From: Antedon bifida
Lineage: Eukaryota > Echinodermata > Crinoidea > Comatulida > Antedonidae
Length of the DNA: 64,000 nucleotides
Reading direction: 5' to 3'
NCBI GenBank assembly: GCA_963402885.1
Contig: OY727093.1
Coordinates: 31,371,409-31,435,408 of the forward strand
Shown here: in pieces, positions 23,231-37,000 of the stretch
How positions within the stretch are numbered: the first letter of the stretch is position 1
Layout of the letters: every line of letters begins with the position of its first letter
Program-made: the position numbers and the translations under genes
The notes under the pieces: model-generated
What the model was told of the DNA's origin: nothing
Database searches by the model: none
What the model saw: the letters and a program-made list of their open reading frames with translations, nothing else

Positions 23231-24967
23231 TTGCGACATAACGCTTTCCACTATTTTATTCCATTTTGTTATGTCACGGGCAGCATGGTTTTATATGTAT
23301 GACGGTTGTTTAAATTTCCTTAACCCGATAACTTTCTAGGCCATTTCGATATTTTACCCTACATGCATTGCAATAATGTTTCTTCGCAAATACAGTATAA
23401 TTTGTATCGGAATCGTGGACGACCGAATAAGAATATACAATTATATTACAAGAACATGGTAAGTTTGATAAGGTGTAGCAAATTGCTTATTTATAGACTA
23501 TTATTGATTAGTAATTATAAGCACTAAACGTTGTCGCTAACAGTTCGGAATGACGTCATTGTACAAAGATGTATTATACAGATACAACAATTAGTTACAT
23601 TGGTGAATATTGAATTTAAACATGTAAGTCTGGCTGTGGGTCGAACCATTCTTTTGAAAGTCAATACAGGTACTGATTCAACGGTAATAGCTGTCATTTT
23701 ACTAGCTATCAATGACTGATGAGGATTCAGACAGTTTTAAAGTAAACTCACAACTATACAGAGAACCGTTAGCTTATTCTAAATGACAATCTGTTTCGTT
23801 ACATTTTAATGTTAACTATTGTTTGTTTTTATGTTTTTGTTTTCTAAAAAAATTTGATCGGGTAGAAATGATTTAGGTACACTATGTGTTTAAAAAAGTT
23901 AAATATTATACCCTGTCCATATTCATGTTATGTGAACCTGTAGAGCTGTGTCAGTTTCTGTTCTGTTTCATCTGATGAGTGTGTTAGCTTTGGTAGAGCA
24001 TACGAAACAAATTTGTCGTAATAAAGTACTATGTAACCAAGTTTTATTCTTTTTCTGATACAGATCTAGCTCTACCAATGGTATCGAGCACTGAACCAGA
24101 CATCTCTTAACCGTGTTATTTTATATACATATTATTGTCCACTATTGTGTCGACACTTGGACACATTTGGTATATAAGAAGACACGGTTATTACACAACA
24201 ACCTTTACTTTATTTCTTTTTGGAATCACATGTACTACAAAGTGTTATTGATCGCCCCGACACAAATATACATTATGCAACAAAAATCTATGTTATCACA
24301 ATAATTTGTCCGATGAGTGAACTAACAATATCCGGGCAGTTTTGATATCAAGAAGATACTGATACTTAAAGATACAATTCAGAATAATTATACTTAAAAG
24401 ATTGTACAATCCGCTATCTGTACGGCCAAGGTTAGTATATAAAATATCAAAGTTTGTCAAACTCTAACACACTTAAAGCGCCGAGTTCTATAGATATCCT
24501 ATCTAAACATTTAAGTACATTGTAAACACGTACTTCATTTAATCCGGATCGATGTCTTTTAGGCCTACCTGGCCAAAGTATAACCTCAATTTTAAGGCAT
24601 TTAAAGGCATACAGAAAGACATTTATAAGGCATATGTATTTTGGAAAGCTCCCGTTTTTAGTCGCTTGCGACACTCTACAGCTCACTATGTCGGTCGGTT
24701 GGTCGGTACTAACTTGAGCACGCGACTGCAGCCATGTATATGGCCTTATTAAAGAAATCGGTCTATTATGTAGTTTCTGTATGTAGACATATTTATAATC
24801 TATTAATAAAGAGATTAAATATACTTAATATACTACAGTATAACAAAATACATGAATATTCATGAATATTTAAATTTTCTGTCGTGGGTGTTCGAGTAAC
24901 AGTTTTTTACAAGCAAAATCGATTTTAAAAGCGCCATCTACGACAATGGTTATATATTATTTATCAA

Positions 24968-24975
24968 TATAAAAA
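24968..24975 (+). promoter_or_regulatory. Candidate TATA box of HDC
   Basis: TATAAAAA about 124 bases upstream of the HDC start codon. Transcription would start near 25000 and give a ~90-base leader. Position and sequence fit a TATA promoter, but an upstream non-coding exon cannot be excluded. Confidence 0.35.
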
Positions 24976-25091
24976 CTGGAACGTGTATTCCTTTCTGTAC
25001 TGAAACACTTGAGGGTTGTGTGTGATTAGTGTCGTCTGCTTCGGAATCAGAAGATAGAATTCAGAGAGAAAAGGGAGAACGAAAAAACTGG

Positions 25092-28000
25092 ATGGACGCT
25101 GAGGAATATAGAGAACGAGGTATACTTGTCATTATAGACCTACTTAATAAAAGAGAGTATACGTATAGATAGGTAAAAAGTACATCTAAAGCCTGGTATT
25201 TTATGTTATATTAGATCATGGCAAGATTGTTTTTCAAGTGTTCGTTTAGTTAGTACCAACATGTTTGTTTTTTATGAATAGAGATAGGCCTACACAGGTC
25301 ATAATGTTTGTCTAGGACCCACCTGTAGACCCTGTATACATGGTCCACACGTACGTAGACACAGAGAGCTTGTTTTCATATCTGATTTAATCACTGTTTT
25401 AAATATTATTACCTTTATCATGTTCAGTAAGGGTCTCTGTTGTTACATAGTCAGTGTACTTCCACAATCCATCCTGCATCAGCGTTGGTGCAAATTGATA
25501 TGTTAGGTTGTGTTTGTGGAAGAAAGATATTTAGTTTGTTGTAGAAGATCCTATAATTTCCTGGTGAATTTTTGTTTCTCTTTTTGTTTTGTATGTTTTG
25601 TAGCCTATATGGATGTACTACTAGGAATGAATGATCGAATGAATGAATACCTTTACGTGCTTTGAAACGAAACGAAACTTACCATATTGACAAAACGTTA
25701 TTGGTAGCTGAACAAACTAAGAAACAAACAATGTTTCTTGGATGATTGCTTTTTCTTGTCAAACCTTCCTAATGTTGATTAATATTTTTACTAAAAATCT
25801 AAGAACAAATATAACAATAATGGTTAGGTTCTTCAAGAAATTACAATTCAGATCGTCTTGAAAGTTAAGTTATGGAATGAGTACGGGATGTGATCGTTTA
25901 TGTGCTTCTTATTTAATATTCGACAAAGATATTAAGCCCAAATAATGTAAGATTCTTACTTAGAATTATACAAATAATATTTTGACATGTTGATTTTGTT
26001 CTTGCCTCCGGATAGGAAACTATTACGCTATTAAAACGTTTAAACATCGCATCACAACATTATTGGATAATGTTCTTTAAATTGATAACTCTAACCCTGA
26101 TCTCTAAAGTAAACAGCATCGCGACCGCTATCTTCTCATAACTAATGTATTAGTAATTAACAATTATTAATATGTTAATTTAAAATCTCAATGTGCATCA
26201 TAATTATATCAAGTCTTTTCCACAAAGGACAAAACAATAATAATTGTTTATTACATTTAATTACAATTCTATTATACCAAATTGAATCAAATAATGTATA
26301 AGAATTGGAGCGATGTATTACAGTATATGCCAATCCATTATTCCATTGCAAAATGCGTTAGGCCTTAGTTTCCTATATTTCATAAAAATGTTTTTCAATG
26401 AAAAATGTTCTTTTATGAACAAGGCGTCTAAAAAAAGATTTTCCTGCAATATTAATATGTATGTTAGTGAATCGACCAAAACTGATTTGCTATAATCGAG
26501 TTTTGCTAGCCGATATGATTGAGTTGAACTTGAGACTTGGGTATAGCCAAGAGACAAGAAAAGTTCCAAATGTATACTACGAGTGAAGTATTAATACTTG
26601 GTACGTTTGCGAACATTCCATTAATATGTAATTACTATGTATAGAAACTGCTAGCAATCTTGTGTACCAGTTGATGATTTCATCTGATACAATGCTGTTA
26701 ATGATCATTTGGCTGGTTTTAATCTTCACTTTGGTGTAGTTTATCGAACTTTAATTATACGCTAAATATATCATTAGGCTTTTGGAGAACATGGGCCGCT
26801 TTTAATGAACCTGCGTGTCAGAGTTCATTCTTTCTTTTCGTTTTTACATAAATTATAGGATATGTCTCAAAATCCTGGGTGTATTTTTTTCTTTTTGTAT
26901 GCTCAGAAAAACAGGGATTTTGGCCTGATGCTGTATAGGTACTTGGACTTGGCTACTGGTAATATTCTTGTACTTGATAGTACCTTTTTTTGACCGTGGC
27001 AAATTAGATTAGTAGCCGTACTCGAATTGTGATGCAAGTTTTTACCTATATTGGTCTCTATACTCGATCATCGACTGTTTTTGTTTTTCGTGATATCACT
27101 AACGAGATAATCGTAACTATTGGTTCATATTGACCACAAGGAAATATTAAATTTCACGTTCAGTTTGCTGAGGGTTAAAAAATTCAGAGAACGTTGTTTG
27201 ATGACAAGCAATAAGCAAGCAATATTAACAGAGGATTGGATGTTTTATGAAGGATTAAAATTAAACCCCAGACAAATACGGTAACCACTGCCACCGTTTT
27301 CGAATTTTCCTTTCAATATTGTAAATAACCGTTTTTTTCTTTCCCATCACAACGATATACGACAACGAATCTTACAAGCAATTTGAGTGTGTATGTATTT
27401 TTAATGGTAAAATATGAATAAAATATATCGAATAATCAAATTTATTTACATTGAATTAGCTAACACAAAAAATATATTTTCTATTGTAATGTAAATTCAA
27501 CTTATTTCAAGCATTTGTCATAATCTACTAAACTAAACAAAATATTTATATTGTTTAAGTTTATGAGCGTTTGTAATATTTACGTTTAAACTGTATACAA
27601 GAGGATGGTATTGATCGTCCATTACCAAATGGCCGTATGTTAGTACCAGTGTTATCATTACAAGATTGTTGTTACACAGTTTGTTAACACTTAAAATTAA
27701 TCAATATACATATTTATGGCCGACATTTGTCAACTATTACTACCTTTGTGGCGGCCATCTTCATTTCCTTTTTATTGATTGCAAAGGTTTTTCAAACGGC
27801 GTTTTGTGAGAAAGGCGCGCAGAACGATCTCGCGGTACATGTTCATCAAAGTGACAGTGTTGCTATTCATCAACTAGTTGTTATTATTTGATAGAATTAT
27901 GTGTTAAAAGATAGATGAAGGTATAATAGCATTCATTCTTCATCCGTTTACGGGGGCGTTCATTGCAAAATCAAATATTTGGCTTTCCACTTGGTGGGTT

Positions 28001-31000
28001 GCTCCGCGTAAAGGGACTGGGACTTGGGTGATGAGTCAAAAATTTCAAAAATGTTTTCATTTGTTCACATCAACAGGTTAATTAATTATTTATTTTATTA
28101 TCATGTGGTCAATGCATTTCACAGTAAGACGGTACTTATATATTTCACCCTAAATTTCTTAAAATGATTTCTGGGAACTCAATCAAATGTTCTTATTGGT
28201 CCGTGTAAACAGGTAGGCCTAAAGATATCATTTAAAGTAAACGGTATGTAAGTGACCAAATACGTTTAACTGATATATTTGTTTATTGTTTGTTGTAGTA
28301 AATTCAAAATGATTTCTGTGAACCTGATCAATTCTTATTGGTCCGTGTAAACAGGTAAAGAATGATATCAATAAGTAAACAGTATGAAAATGAAATTACC
28401 AAACACAAACTAATACGTTTACTGTCATATCTGTTTATTATATGTTTAGGCCTATACGTGGTGTACCGAAAACTTTATATCAACATTTGATTTCGCAATG
28501 CAAACCTTCAAACAATATATCTATTTATTGTTTGTTGTAATAAATTAATTTTGTATAATTTTAAGGCAAAGAGATGGTGGATTATATTTACGAATATCTA
28601 ACTACCATCCGACAACGCAAAGTTATACCAAACGTTGCGCCTGGCTACATGAGGAAAATTATCGCCGATAAACCGCCACAGAAAGGTGAAAATTGGGAAG
28701 AAATATTCCAAGATATCGAACGGGTCATTATGCCAGGGGTAGGTGTACATTTCTTATTATTAAAGGACAAGTACTTAAGTATCAATATTGTATTGTATGT
28801 CTGTGAGACTAATACTAGGTAGTAAGCACTACCCATTTAACTTGACCGCGTTTTAGCACCGTATGCTATGGCAACAAAGAATACTATACGTGAATTTGTG
28901 ACGTCAATGATTTTTTTCTACAAATTAAATCAATCTGAATGTCTAAATTATAGTATCTGAATAAATATTTTTTGTTGACGATGAAAATATATTTTAAAAC
29001 AGTTATAAAGTAGTCAAGCTAATTTATTAGTTACCTGTCTCAAAAATAAAGTATTTATTCAATAAATATTTCACTGACATTATTCTTAAGAAATTATTTC
29101 AACTAGACATTCTGTTAAATGCTGAAGTTTCATTTTGCTGTAAGAGTAAATTTGTTTTAAAAATGTATTATAGAATTTAATGAGGACTTGTGTATTCAAT
29201 TGTACAGTATAATTATGTACATCCGTTTACTGTTCATACAAAAACATGTTGAGTGCAACGCTCTGCAAATATACCGTTTGTGTTTATGATATTCCAATAA
29301 AAGTTGGATGAAAAAGACGATGAATTGAATTTTATCATGGTAGTATTTAGAACATAACCCTGTAGGCCTATTTTGTCCACAGGTGGTACACTGGCAAAGC
29401 CCTCATATGCACGCATACTTCCCAGCCTTGAATTCCTTTCCGTCCCTTCTTGGAGACATGCTTTCTGATGCTATCAACTGCTTAGGATTCACCTGGGTAA
29501 GAGACAATTAATTTGATTTATTTGGGTGACCATCCGGGTACAACAGATGTGACGTATACAAAACAGCACGTGTGTTACTGCGTTATTACGTCACTAAAGC
29601 GTTATTACGTCACATACGTTACCGTATCTCGCAGCGCAACGCAACAACGTATTGACGCAATCACAAGTGGGAACCGACGACGCAACAATGCCGCAAACAT
29701 CGCAGGTTTTATTTCACGCAGGCGAGTGCAAACACAATTATTGGAAGGGCATTTTCTTACGTTGCGTAGGTTGCGTTATTTTGCGTCGGTAGTGGGAAGC
29801 AAAAAGCTTAAGTTTCGTATAAGATGCAAACGGGATTTCAACGTAAATTAATACAAAATGTCTTTAGAGAGTAACACCAAATTTAGACACAAATATTATG
29901 TTATACCATTATATTATTATGAAAACGTAATCACTTTAAGCGTGCTTTTAGTATAGAAAAACTACGACAATATATTTCCAATCACTGATTGAACATCTTA
30001 ACCTGCAGTTGACATTTTGTCATGTGAATTTAACCAAATTTCTCTGACTGTGTTTGATCATGATATTAAATTACGAAATGCAGCAGTTAAAACACAAACT
30101 GTCAATGTAAAGATTGCAAATACTTCAATTTCAAACTTAAAAGCATTTTAAAATAGATCAGTATTTCTTTCATTAAGTAATTGAGTTTTATAGTTTGACA
30201 ATCAATCTCCACTTACAATTAACTGCATGCTTTTCTTTCGATGATTATCCAATTTAGGCTTCTAGCCCAGCATGCACCGAACTTGAAATGAATGTTATGG
30301 ACTGGCTAGGTGAGTCATAAGAACATTATATACTTTACTAATGCTGTGTTCTACCTTGTCTATGATTGATGCATACTGAACTGTTCATGTAAAATCACTG
30401 GATTATTTTATATAATATAATCAAACTTTATATATGGACATAATGATGTCATATCACTACCATATTTTGAAATATCACTACCATATTTGGTCACATCACA
30501 TTTTACATCTAGTTTGATAGTGTAGACAGAACTTAATAGAATAAGTTTTATCTGAGAACTTGATGTGTGAATCGTAAAATCATTTACAATTGAATTTAGA
30601 GTTTTTAGATCACTACAAAGTATTTATTGAGAAATGAAGAAGTTAAATAACCTATTTTGAAGCATTTTTTAATTTTTTTTCATTATCATCGTCATTTAAA
30701 CTATTCGATTATTGATTGTATATAAATATTTTTTTAATAAATTTCTAATTCTTTCATTTACATCTGCATTCAATATTCTGATGAAATTAATTGAATATAT
30801 AATATTGTACACATTAGGAGAACTTATTGGACTACCAGCTCACTTTCTTCACAAGACAGCGGGTTCTTTCGGAGGAGGTGTTATACAGGTAATGAACATC
30901 TACTCTTCTAATGTACATCTGACTTAACTTTTCTACTGTTGGAAACAACATTCTTTGTCAAAAGTGAATAAGAGCTAAAACACTATCAGAGTGAGCCAAC

Positions 31001-34000
31001 TGACATATTAGTATCCTTGTTTTGCTTTCTAGTTTTCTTTAAATTTCATATTCTTTTTTTAAGAAGTTCTAAGTTCTTTTGTTGCTTCTCGTCTTCTCAT
31101 TCTTTCCTTTTCTTAAGTTCATACATTTCATTAATATAATTTAATTCTTCATTGTTTACTACTGTAAGACATTTTTAGAAAAACTTGAAAAGCTAAACAA
31201 TATTGGCGCTTCAGAAAGAATTTGTTTATAATTTTAGGGAACATTGAGCGAATCTACTTTCGTCGCAATGTTAGCCGCTCGAGCAAGTGCTATTAAAAAA
31301 GCACGCCAGCTAATACCAGAATTCGAAGATATGGAAGAGGCGGTGATCTGTTCCCGGCTTGTTGCTTACTGCTCTGATCAGGTATAGTACATTTATAAGT
31401 GTTGCACATGACTTTTTTGTACATTATACTTGACTTTAGTATTTTATAGCTACCTTTTAAATGATAATTATCTACTGTATTAAAAGCGCGACAAATTGAA
31501 ATAAAAATTGAAACAAAGACAAAGTTTTTATATGAATTAAGCAACTAAACATCAGCAGAGTAGGCTGATACTTTGGCGTCGTAATGTGTTATAACATCTA
31601 GATACACGTATTACGCACTTCAGGCCCATTCATCGCTGGAAAAAGACGCCCTGCTGACGATGGTGAAGCTACGGAGCCTAGAAACCGACGATAATCTGAG
31701 TCTGCGCGGTGCGACATTACAACAAGCAATAGACGAGGACCGCAGCAAAGGACTCATTCCTTTCTTTGTAAGCATAACACTTTTAAAGGAGTTTGTTTGT
31801 AATGACGTAGGCTATCATCTAAAGCTCTGTCTACACTATAAACTTTATGTGACACACAAATGTTATGTGCCCATATATAACCACGATGGTGTCAACTATC
31901 ATATTACTATCATATTTGAGCATATCACTACCATATTTAGGCACATCACTTTTTCATCATGTTTTCAACGTTTTGCCAGTCTTTCTTATAGTTCATGTTA
32001 GCAAGCAATCTATGCCTTCTCTAAATAAATAGACATACACCATTTTTACGTCACTTTTTTTTCAAATCCATTAGATATGTGCTACTCTTGGTAGTACTGG
32101 GGCATGTGCTTTCGACAATCTGGAGGAGATGGGAAAAATATGTAAGTAAATTAAAGATGTCTGTATATTCTTCTTATACTCCATTGAATCAGTTGACCAC
32201 GTTGTTCACCTATTGCACTGCTACATTCTATTCATGTACATTGTTACAGTTGGTCTGTTGGTCTGAAAGCGGACGACACGGTTGCCTAATCGATTGTTCT
32301 ATTTATAATAGAGAAGGCATAGATTGCTTGCAAACATCAACTAAGGGTTTCTTTCGTATAAGAAAGACTGGCAAAACGTTGAACATAAACATCTTGAAAA
32401 TCACGTATCTAAAGCTCTGTCTACACTATCAAACCAGTTTGACAACAAAATGTGCCCAAATATGGTAGTGATATGCCCAAATATCGTAGTGATATGACAT
32501 CATCATGTCCATATATGGCACATCACATTTTTGTCACATAAGTTTGATAGTGTAGACAGAGCTGAAAACGGTGCATCAATGTTTCAATCTGTTTCAGGTT
32601 CAGATGAAGATATCTGGCTTCACACAGATGCTGCGTATGCTGGCACGGCATTCATCTGCCCCGAGTACCAACACCTTATGAAGGGTATTGAACATGCGCA
32701 GAGCTTCGCTTTTAATCCTAGTAAATGGATGATGGTAAATTTTGACTGCACTGCAATGTGGTAAATATACGTTTTTTATAAATAATCTCTAACTGGTTTG
32801 GGTGACAACGTTTGTTTACAGTTTATTACTTCTTTTCAAATTGAAAACTACATGAAACAAACAGGATTACATAGTTTTAGTACTGTTTTAATTAATTTAA
32901 TGTTGTCTCGCTTGCACATTGTGATGATTTATGCAACATCATAAATATCGTTGATGTGTAACGAATAGTTACGAATATTTAAGTTACTTAAGAATCTTCT
33001 CTGAAAGAAGTTGTGCTCAGAAACAACTTCTTCCAGAAAAATATAATGATGTTATATATCTAAATGCAAGGACAAACAACCTATCTAAATTTCTCTTTTG
33101 AGGAATGAATGATAAAAATGTTATTTAAATGTCGAATAAAGACTAGTAAAGGTAGGGTTGCGGTACACCACATTTTTTCCAAAAGGAAATAATGTTGAGA
33201 ATTTCTAGACGTTTTGGTTGTTTTTGCTATAATCTTCGTCTGGAGAAATGTTAATTATCTTCACGGTATAGAGAAAAGAAAAAAAGAATAACAATAAATA
33301 ATGTTTCAGTAGAATATATTAACATAGAAAAATAAAACTAAAGCTCTATCTACTTTTTATCAAACTAGTTTGATAGTGTAGACAGAGCTTAAAGCATTAA
33401 TGTTTCTATTAGATATTAGTGACTCGTCGTACTTTACGGTTCATCTGCAGTTTACTTTTGCCCTTAGTGCAGATGTAGACATTTCCACAAATTATATTTT
33501 AATGAATATATTTAACAAGTTGCAGCTGCATATTACAACATTATCTTAAAATTAACATACGTCTCTTTAAAAATTATGATTTATCGGAAATACACCGACA
33601 CAGTAGATTACATCTAATGCACTCCAACCCTGACTACATCATAACAAACATTACATATTTTTTAATAGTTCATATAATGTATACAAATAATAAACAAAGC
33701 CCAACACCAAAATATTTGTTTAATGTATAGGATAATGTGATCAAATCAATTTAAGAGACAGATAATAATAAAAATATAAAATTATATAATATTATAAGTA
33801 TCTCGTATGATTGATGAATATGAAATTAGAGTGTGAAGTAAACTGCTTAAAATAGAGTGAAATATGTTAATATACTGGATTGAATGTAAACAGGAAAGAG
33901 GAGATTCCGCCCTTAATCCTTATATAGGCCTATAACTGATAAATAGGTAGCAAAAGATACCAAAACGGAAATAATATGTATATAACATATGGACATGGAC

Positions 34001-37000
34001 ATGATGGAATTTTCCATAAACCTGGCCTAATTTACCGATGCTGGAAGTTGTGAAAAAAACGTGCCTGGACATTACAAAGAAAACGGGAGGCGAGTTTAAT
34101 ATTTTATAGGACACCTTTCATTTAGTAGACAATAAAGAGTGCGGTGAAATATAACAGTATTGTTAGGTTTTGACTATTATATAACGCTCTGTCTACACTA
34201 TCAAACTAGTTTTACAAAAAACTGTGGATGTACCCAAATATGGTATTGATATGCTTAAATATGGTAGTGATATGACATCATCATGTCCATATATGGGCAC
34301 ATCACATAAAGTTTGATAGTGTAGACAGAGCTTAAGATCAATCTATCATTGTGTTTCAAAGTCAACTGAGTTTGATATCTTTACATAGAAGTACATTTAA
34401 GTTAAGTTTTAAAATTGTTTCAATGCGTTAGCTGCCTGACAGCAGGTAAACAATACTCCATTAGTAGTTATGGATCGTTAACAGCTAAATACAGTTATAG
34501 AATTATACATAAAATACATATTGTACATTTAACGACAAGGCAATTAATGTAAGGATTGATGGAACGATTTCAGACTCCTTGCTAAGTGTAGACTAATGAT
34601 ACACTACGTATTGCAGTAACAAACACTTTAGTCTCATTCTAGTAATTGAAAGTCACGAATATTTTGTCGTTATTAAATTAACTTATTTTATCGTCACCCG
34701 GTTGCGCACACTGTTCTATTTTATCGTGGCCCAGTGCACATTGTTCTATATCATCGTCGTCCAGTGCACGGGTTGTTCTTTTATCGTCGTCCAGTGCACG
34801 GGTTGTTCTTTTATCGTCGTCCAGTGCACGGGTTGTTCTTTTATCGTCGTCCAGTGCACGGGTTGTTCTTTTATCGTCGTCCAGTGCACGGGTTGTTCTT
34901 TTATCGTCGTCCAGTGCACGGGTTGTTCTTTTATCGTCGTCCAGTGCACGGGTTGTTCTTTTATCGTCGCCCAGTGCACATTGTTCTATTTTATTGTCGG
35001 CCAGTGCACATTGTTCTATTTTATTGTCGCCCAGTGCACATTGTTCTATTTTATTGTCGCCCAGTGCACATTGTTCTATTTTATTGTCGCCCAGTGCACA
35101 TTGTTCTATTTTATTTCACGAGTTGTTCTCTAGCTGTAGAATAATGATACGTTGTCCTCCGGAAGAAGTTCAAGCAAAGAATATAGATAAGATCATGAAT
35201 TAAGAAATATACGGATATCCATCAGTTTGAGATCAAAGGTTCCATTATTGTCTCTTGACGACGAAAGCGCGGATTTTTTATTTCCGGAGGTTTCATGAAC
35301 AATGTGATAATTCAAATATAAAAATTGCATATCTCATTAATATTACTAACTTCTAAAAAGTACGGTCGTGAGAAAGTGAACTTTTCCTAGTCCGATTTCG
35401 ATGAAATTAAACTATAATTGTTCAGCAATATCTTGTTATTGTCAATTAATCCTCAACGCAGACATGCCAATAGAACAATCAGACTGCGCATGCGATTTAT
35501 ACGTTTTGTTGTTGATCCTGATCAAAAAATGTAATAGTTGATTCGCAGCGTTCTATAGAGGGCCGCGGTTAGAGACATGGAGTTGAAAGAGCGTGTTTGT
35601 TTGATTGCAGAAGTGCTTTAGTTTGATGTCACCGTCGATACGTATCAATCTATTCATTAATCCATCTATTCATTAATCCATCTATTCATTAATCCATCTA
35701 TTCATTAATCCATCTATTCATTAATCCATCTATTCATTAATCCATCTATTCATTAATCCATGATAAGATATACAAATACGACAATCATATCGAACTCCAT
35801 ACATCTGAATTCATTGGAAAGTATTTCTTTGTTTGTTTACAGGGTTAGTGACAGCAGACTTCTCCACAATACCTTCTGTGTAAACCCACTATACCTGCAA
35901 CACGACAATGAGGGCGACTCAGTCGATTATATGGTAACTCATTTTATCAATAATATGTTCCTATTAATTGTACAATGCGAATGCGAAAGTTGCATAATAA
36001 TTGATTTCGCCACTAAAAAAAGAAAAATAAACGGTTAATTATTCTGATGGTCTTCATCAAAATAATGGGCTTCTTTTTGTTCAATTTTTTTTTTCGATCT
36101 AATTTTAGGCAAAGTGAATAATTATCATTAAGAATGGTCTATTCAAGAAAAAAATATATCTTTTTAAACAAATTAAACATTAAATATTATTTTGACAGCA
36201 TTGGCAGATTCCACTTAGCCGGAGATTCAGGTCCATAAAGTTATGGTTTGTGATGCGTTCGTTTGGGATTGAAGGCCTACAGGAACATATTCGAAAGGTA
36301 AATACTTTTAACTGTTACATAGTTTGTCGTCAGATGTGGTTTGTCGCCACCAATTTTTACCGTACTTTCGGGTTTTGTTGGTGTAAAGTTCTGAGACAAT
36401 TTTGAATTTGTGTCTATAGTAAGACCTATGCAATGATATAAATGTGTGAACTTACCTGAAATTCTCATATTCTAACTTATTTTGTTTTGTTTTTTTATGA
36501 TAGGGTGTAAAACTTGCCAAATTCTTTGAAGATCTTGTAAGACAAGATTGCAACTTTGTTGTGGCTGCTAAGAGAGTGTTGGGGCTGGTTGTCATACGAT
36601 TAAAGGTAAGTTATCCAGCGGCTACAACAACATTTACATAATTCGAAAATAAACTTGATAATGATGGTAATTCTGTGGTGCTAAAGATCTTTATGTGGTT
36701 AAGCCATTAGAGAGCTTTTATTTCGATTTCCGGCAATTTACGAAAAAGAACGGTCATGTTGATTCACTATATTTATATGTGCGCCCTCAATCAAATCCTC
36801 TAATAGTTATAGTCGTTTCTAGGTCCTGATCGAGTGGAAGCTCCTTCTAATATCTAGAAGTCGATGTTTACACCCACTAATACAATAACCCACTCCTAAA
36901 CTAACACACAACTAAACTAACACTACTAAAATAACCCATAGGAGTCTTGTGAATTGACGGCAGAACTTCTGCGCAGGCTCAACAACTCCGGCAAGTTATA

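Larger units (their letters stand above)
18718..25091. other. Intergenic region between GAD and HDC
   Basis: 6.4 kb with no supported gene. Contents: a MITE at 19192-19347, a cluster of CTAAACATGTTTA-like words at 19640-19800, a Harbinger-like MITE at 20321-20511 and a CAT-trinucleotide tract at 22540-23230. The region 20700-22400 is AT-rich with nothing recognisable. Long open frames at 22418-23339 are products of the trinucleotide tract. The HDC promoter should lie in the last ~150 bases. Confidence 0.6.
32761..35842 (+). other. HDC intron 9
   Basis: 3.1-kb intron. It contains a minimal MITE (33341-33390), a full MITE (34184-34333), a 30-bp minisatellite (34700-35115) and a 16-bp array (35648-35761). 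About 33390-34180 is AT-rich with nothing recognisable. Confidence 0.6.

Noticed and set aside
22418..23339. Two overlapping ~240-residue Ser/His/Ile-rich frames
   Set aside because: They are translations of the CAT trinucleotide tract, with no other protein features.
29513..29851. 112-residue frame in HDC intron 3
   Set aside because: Runs through degenerate MITE arms; composition follows the repeat.
33170..33260. Penelope-like element end (TTCTAGACGTTTTGGTTGTT / ATCTTCGTCTGGAGAA)
   Set aside because: Reminiscent of retroelement boundary sequences, but too short and degenerate to support from this window alone.
34702..35144. Long repetitive frames on both strands (~77-143 residues)
   Set aside because: A 30-base minisatellite period keeps frames open; the tract is inside HDC intron 9.
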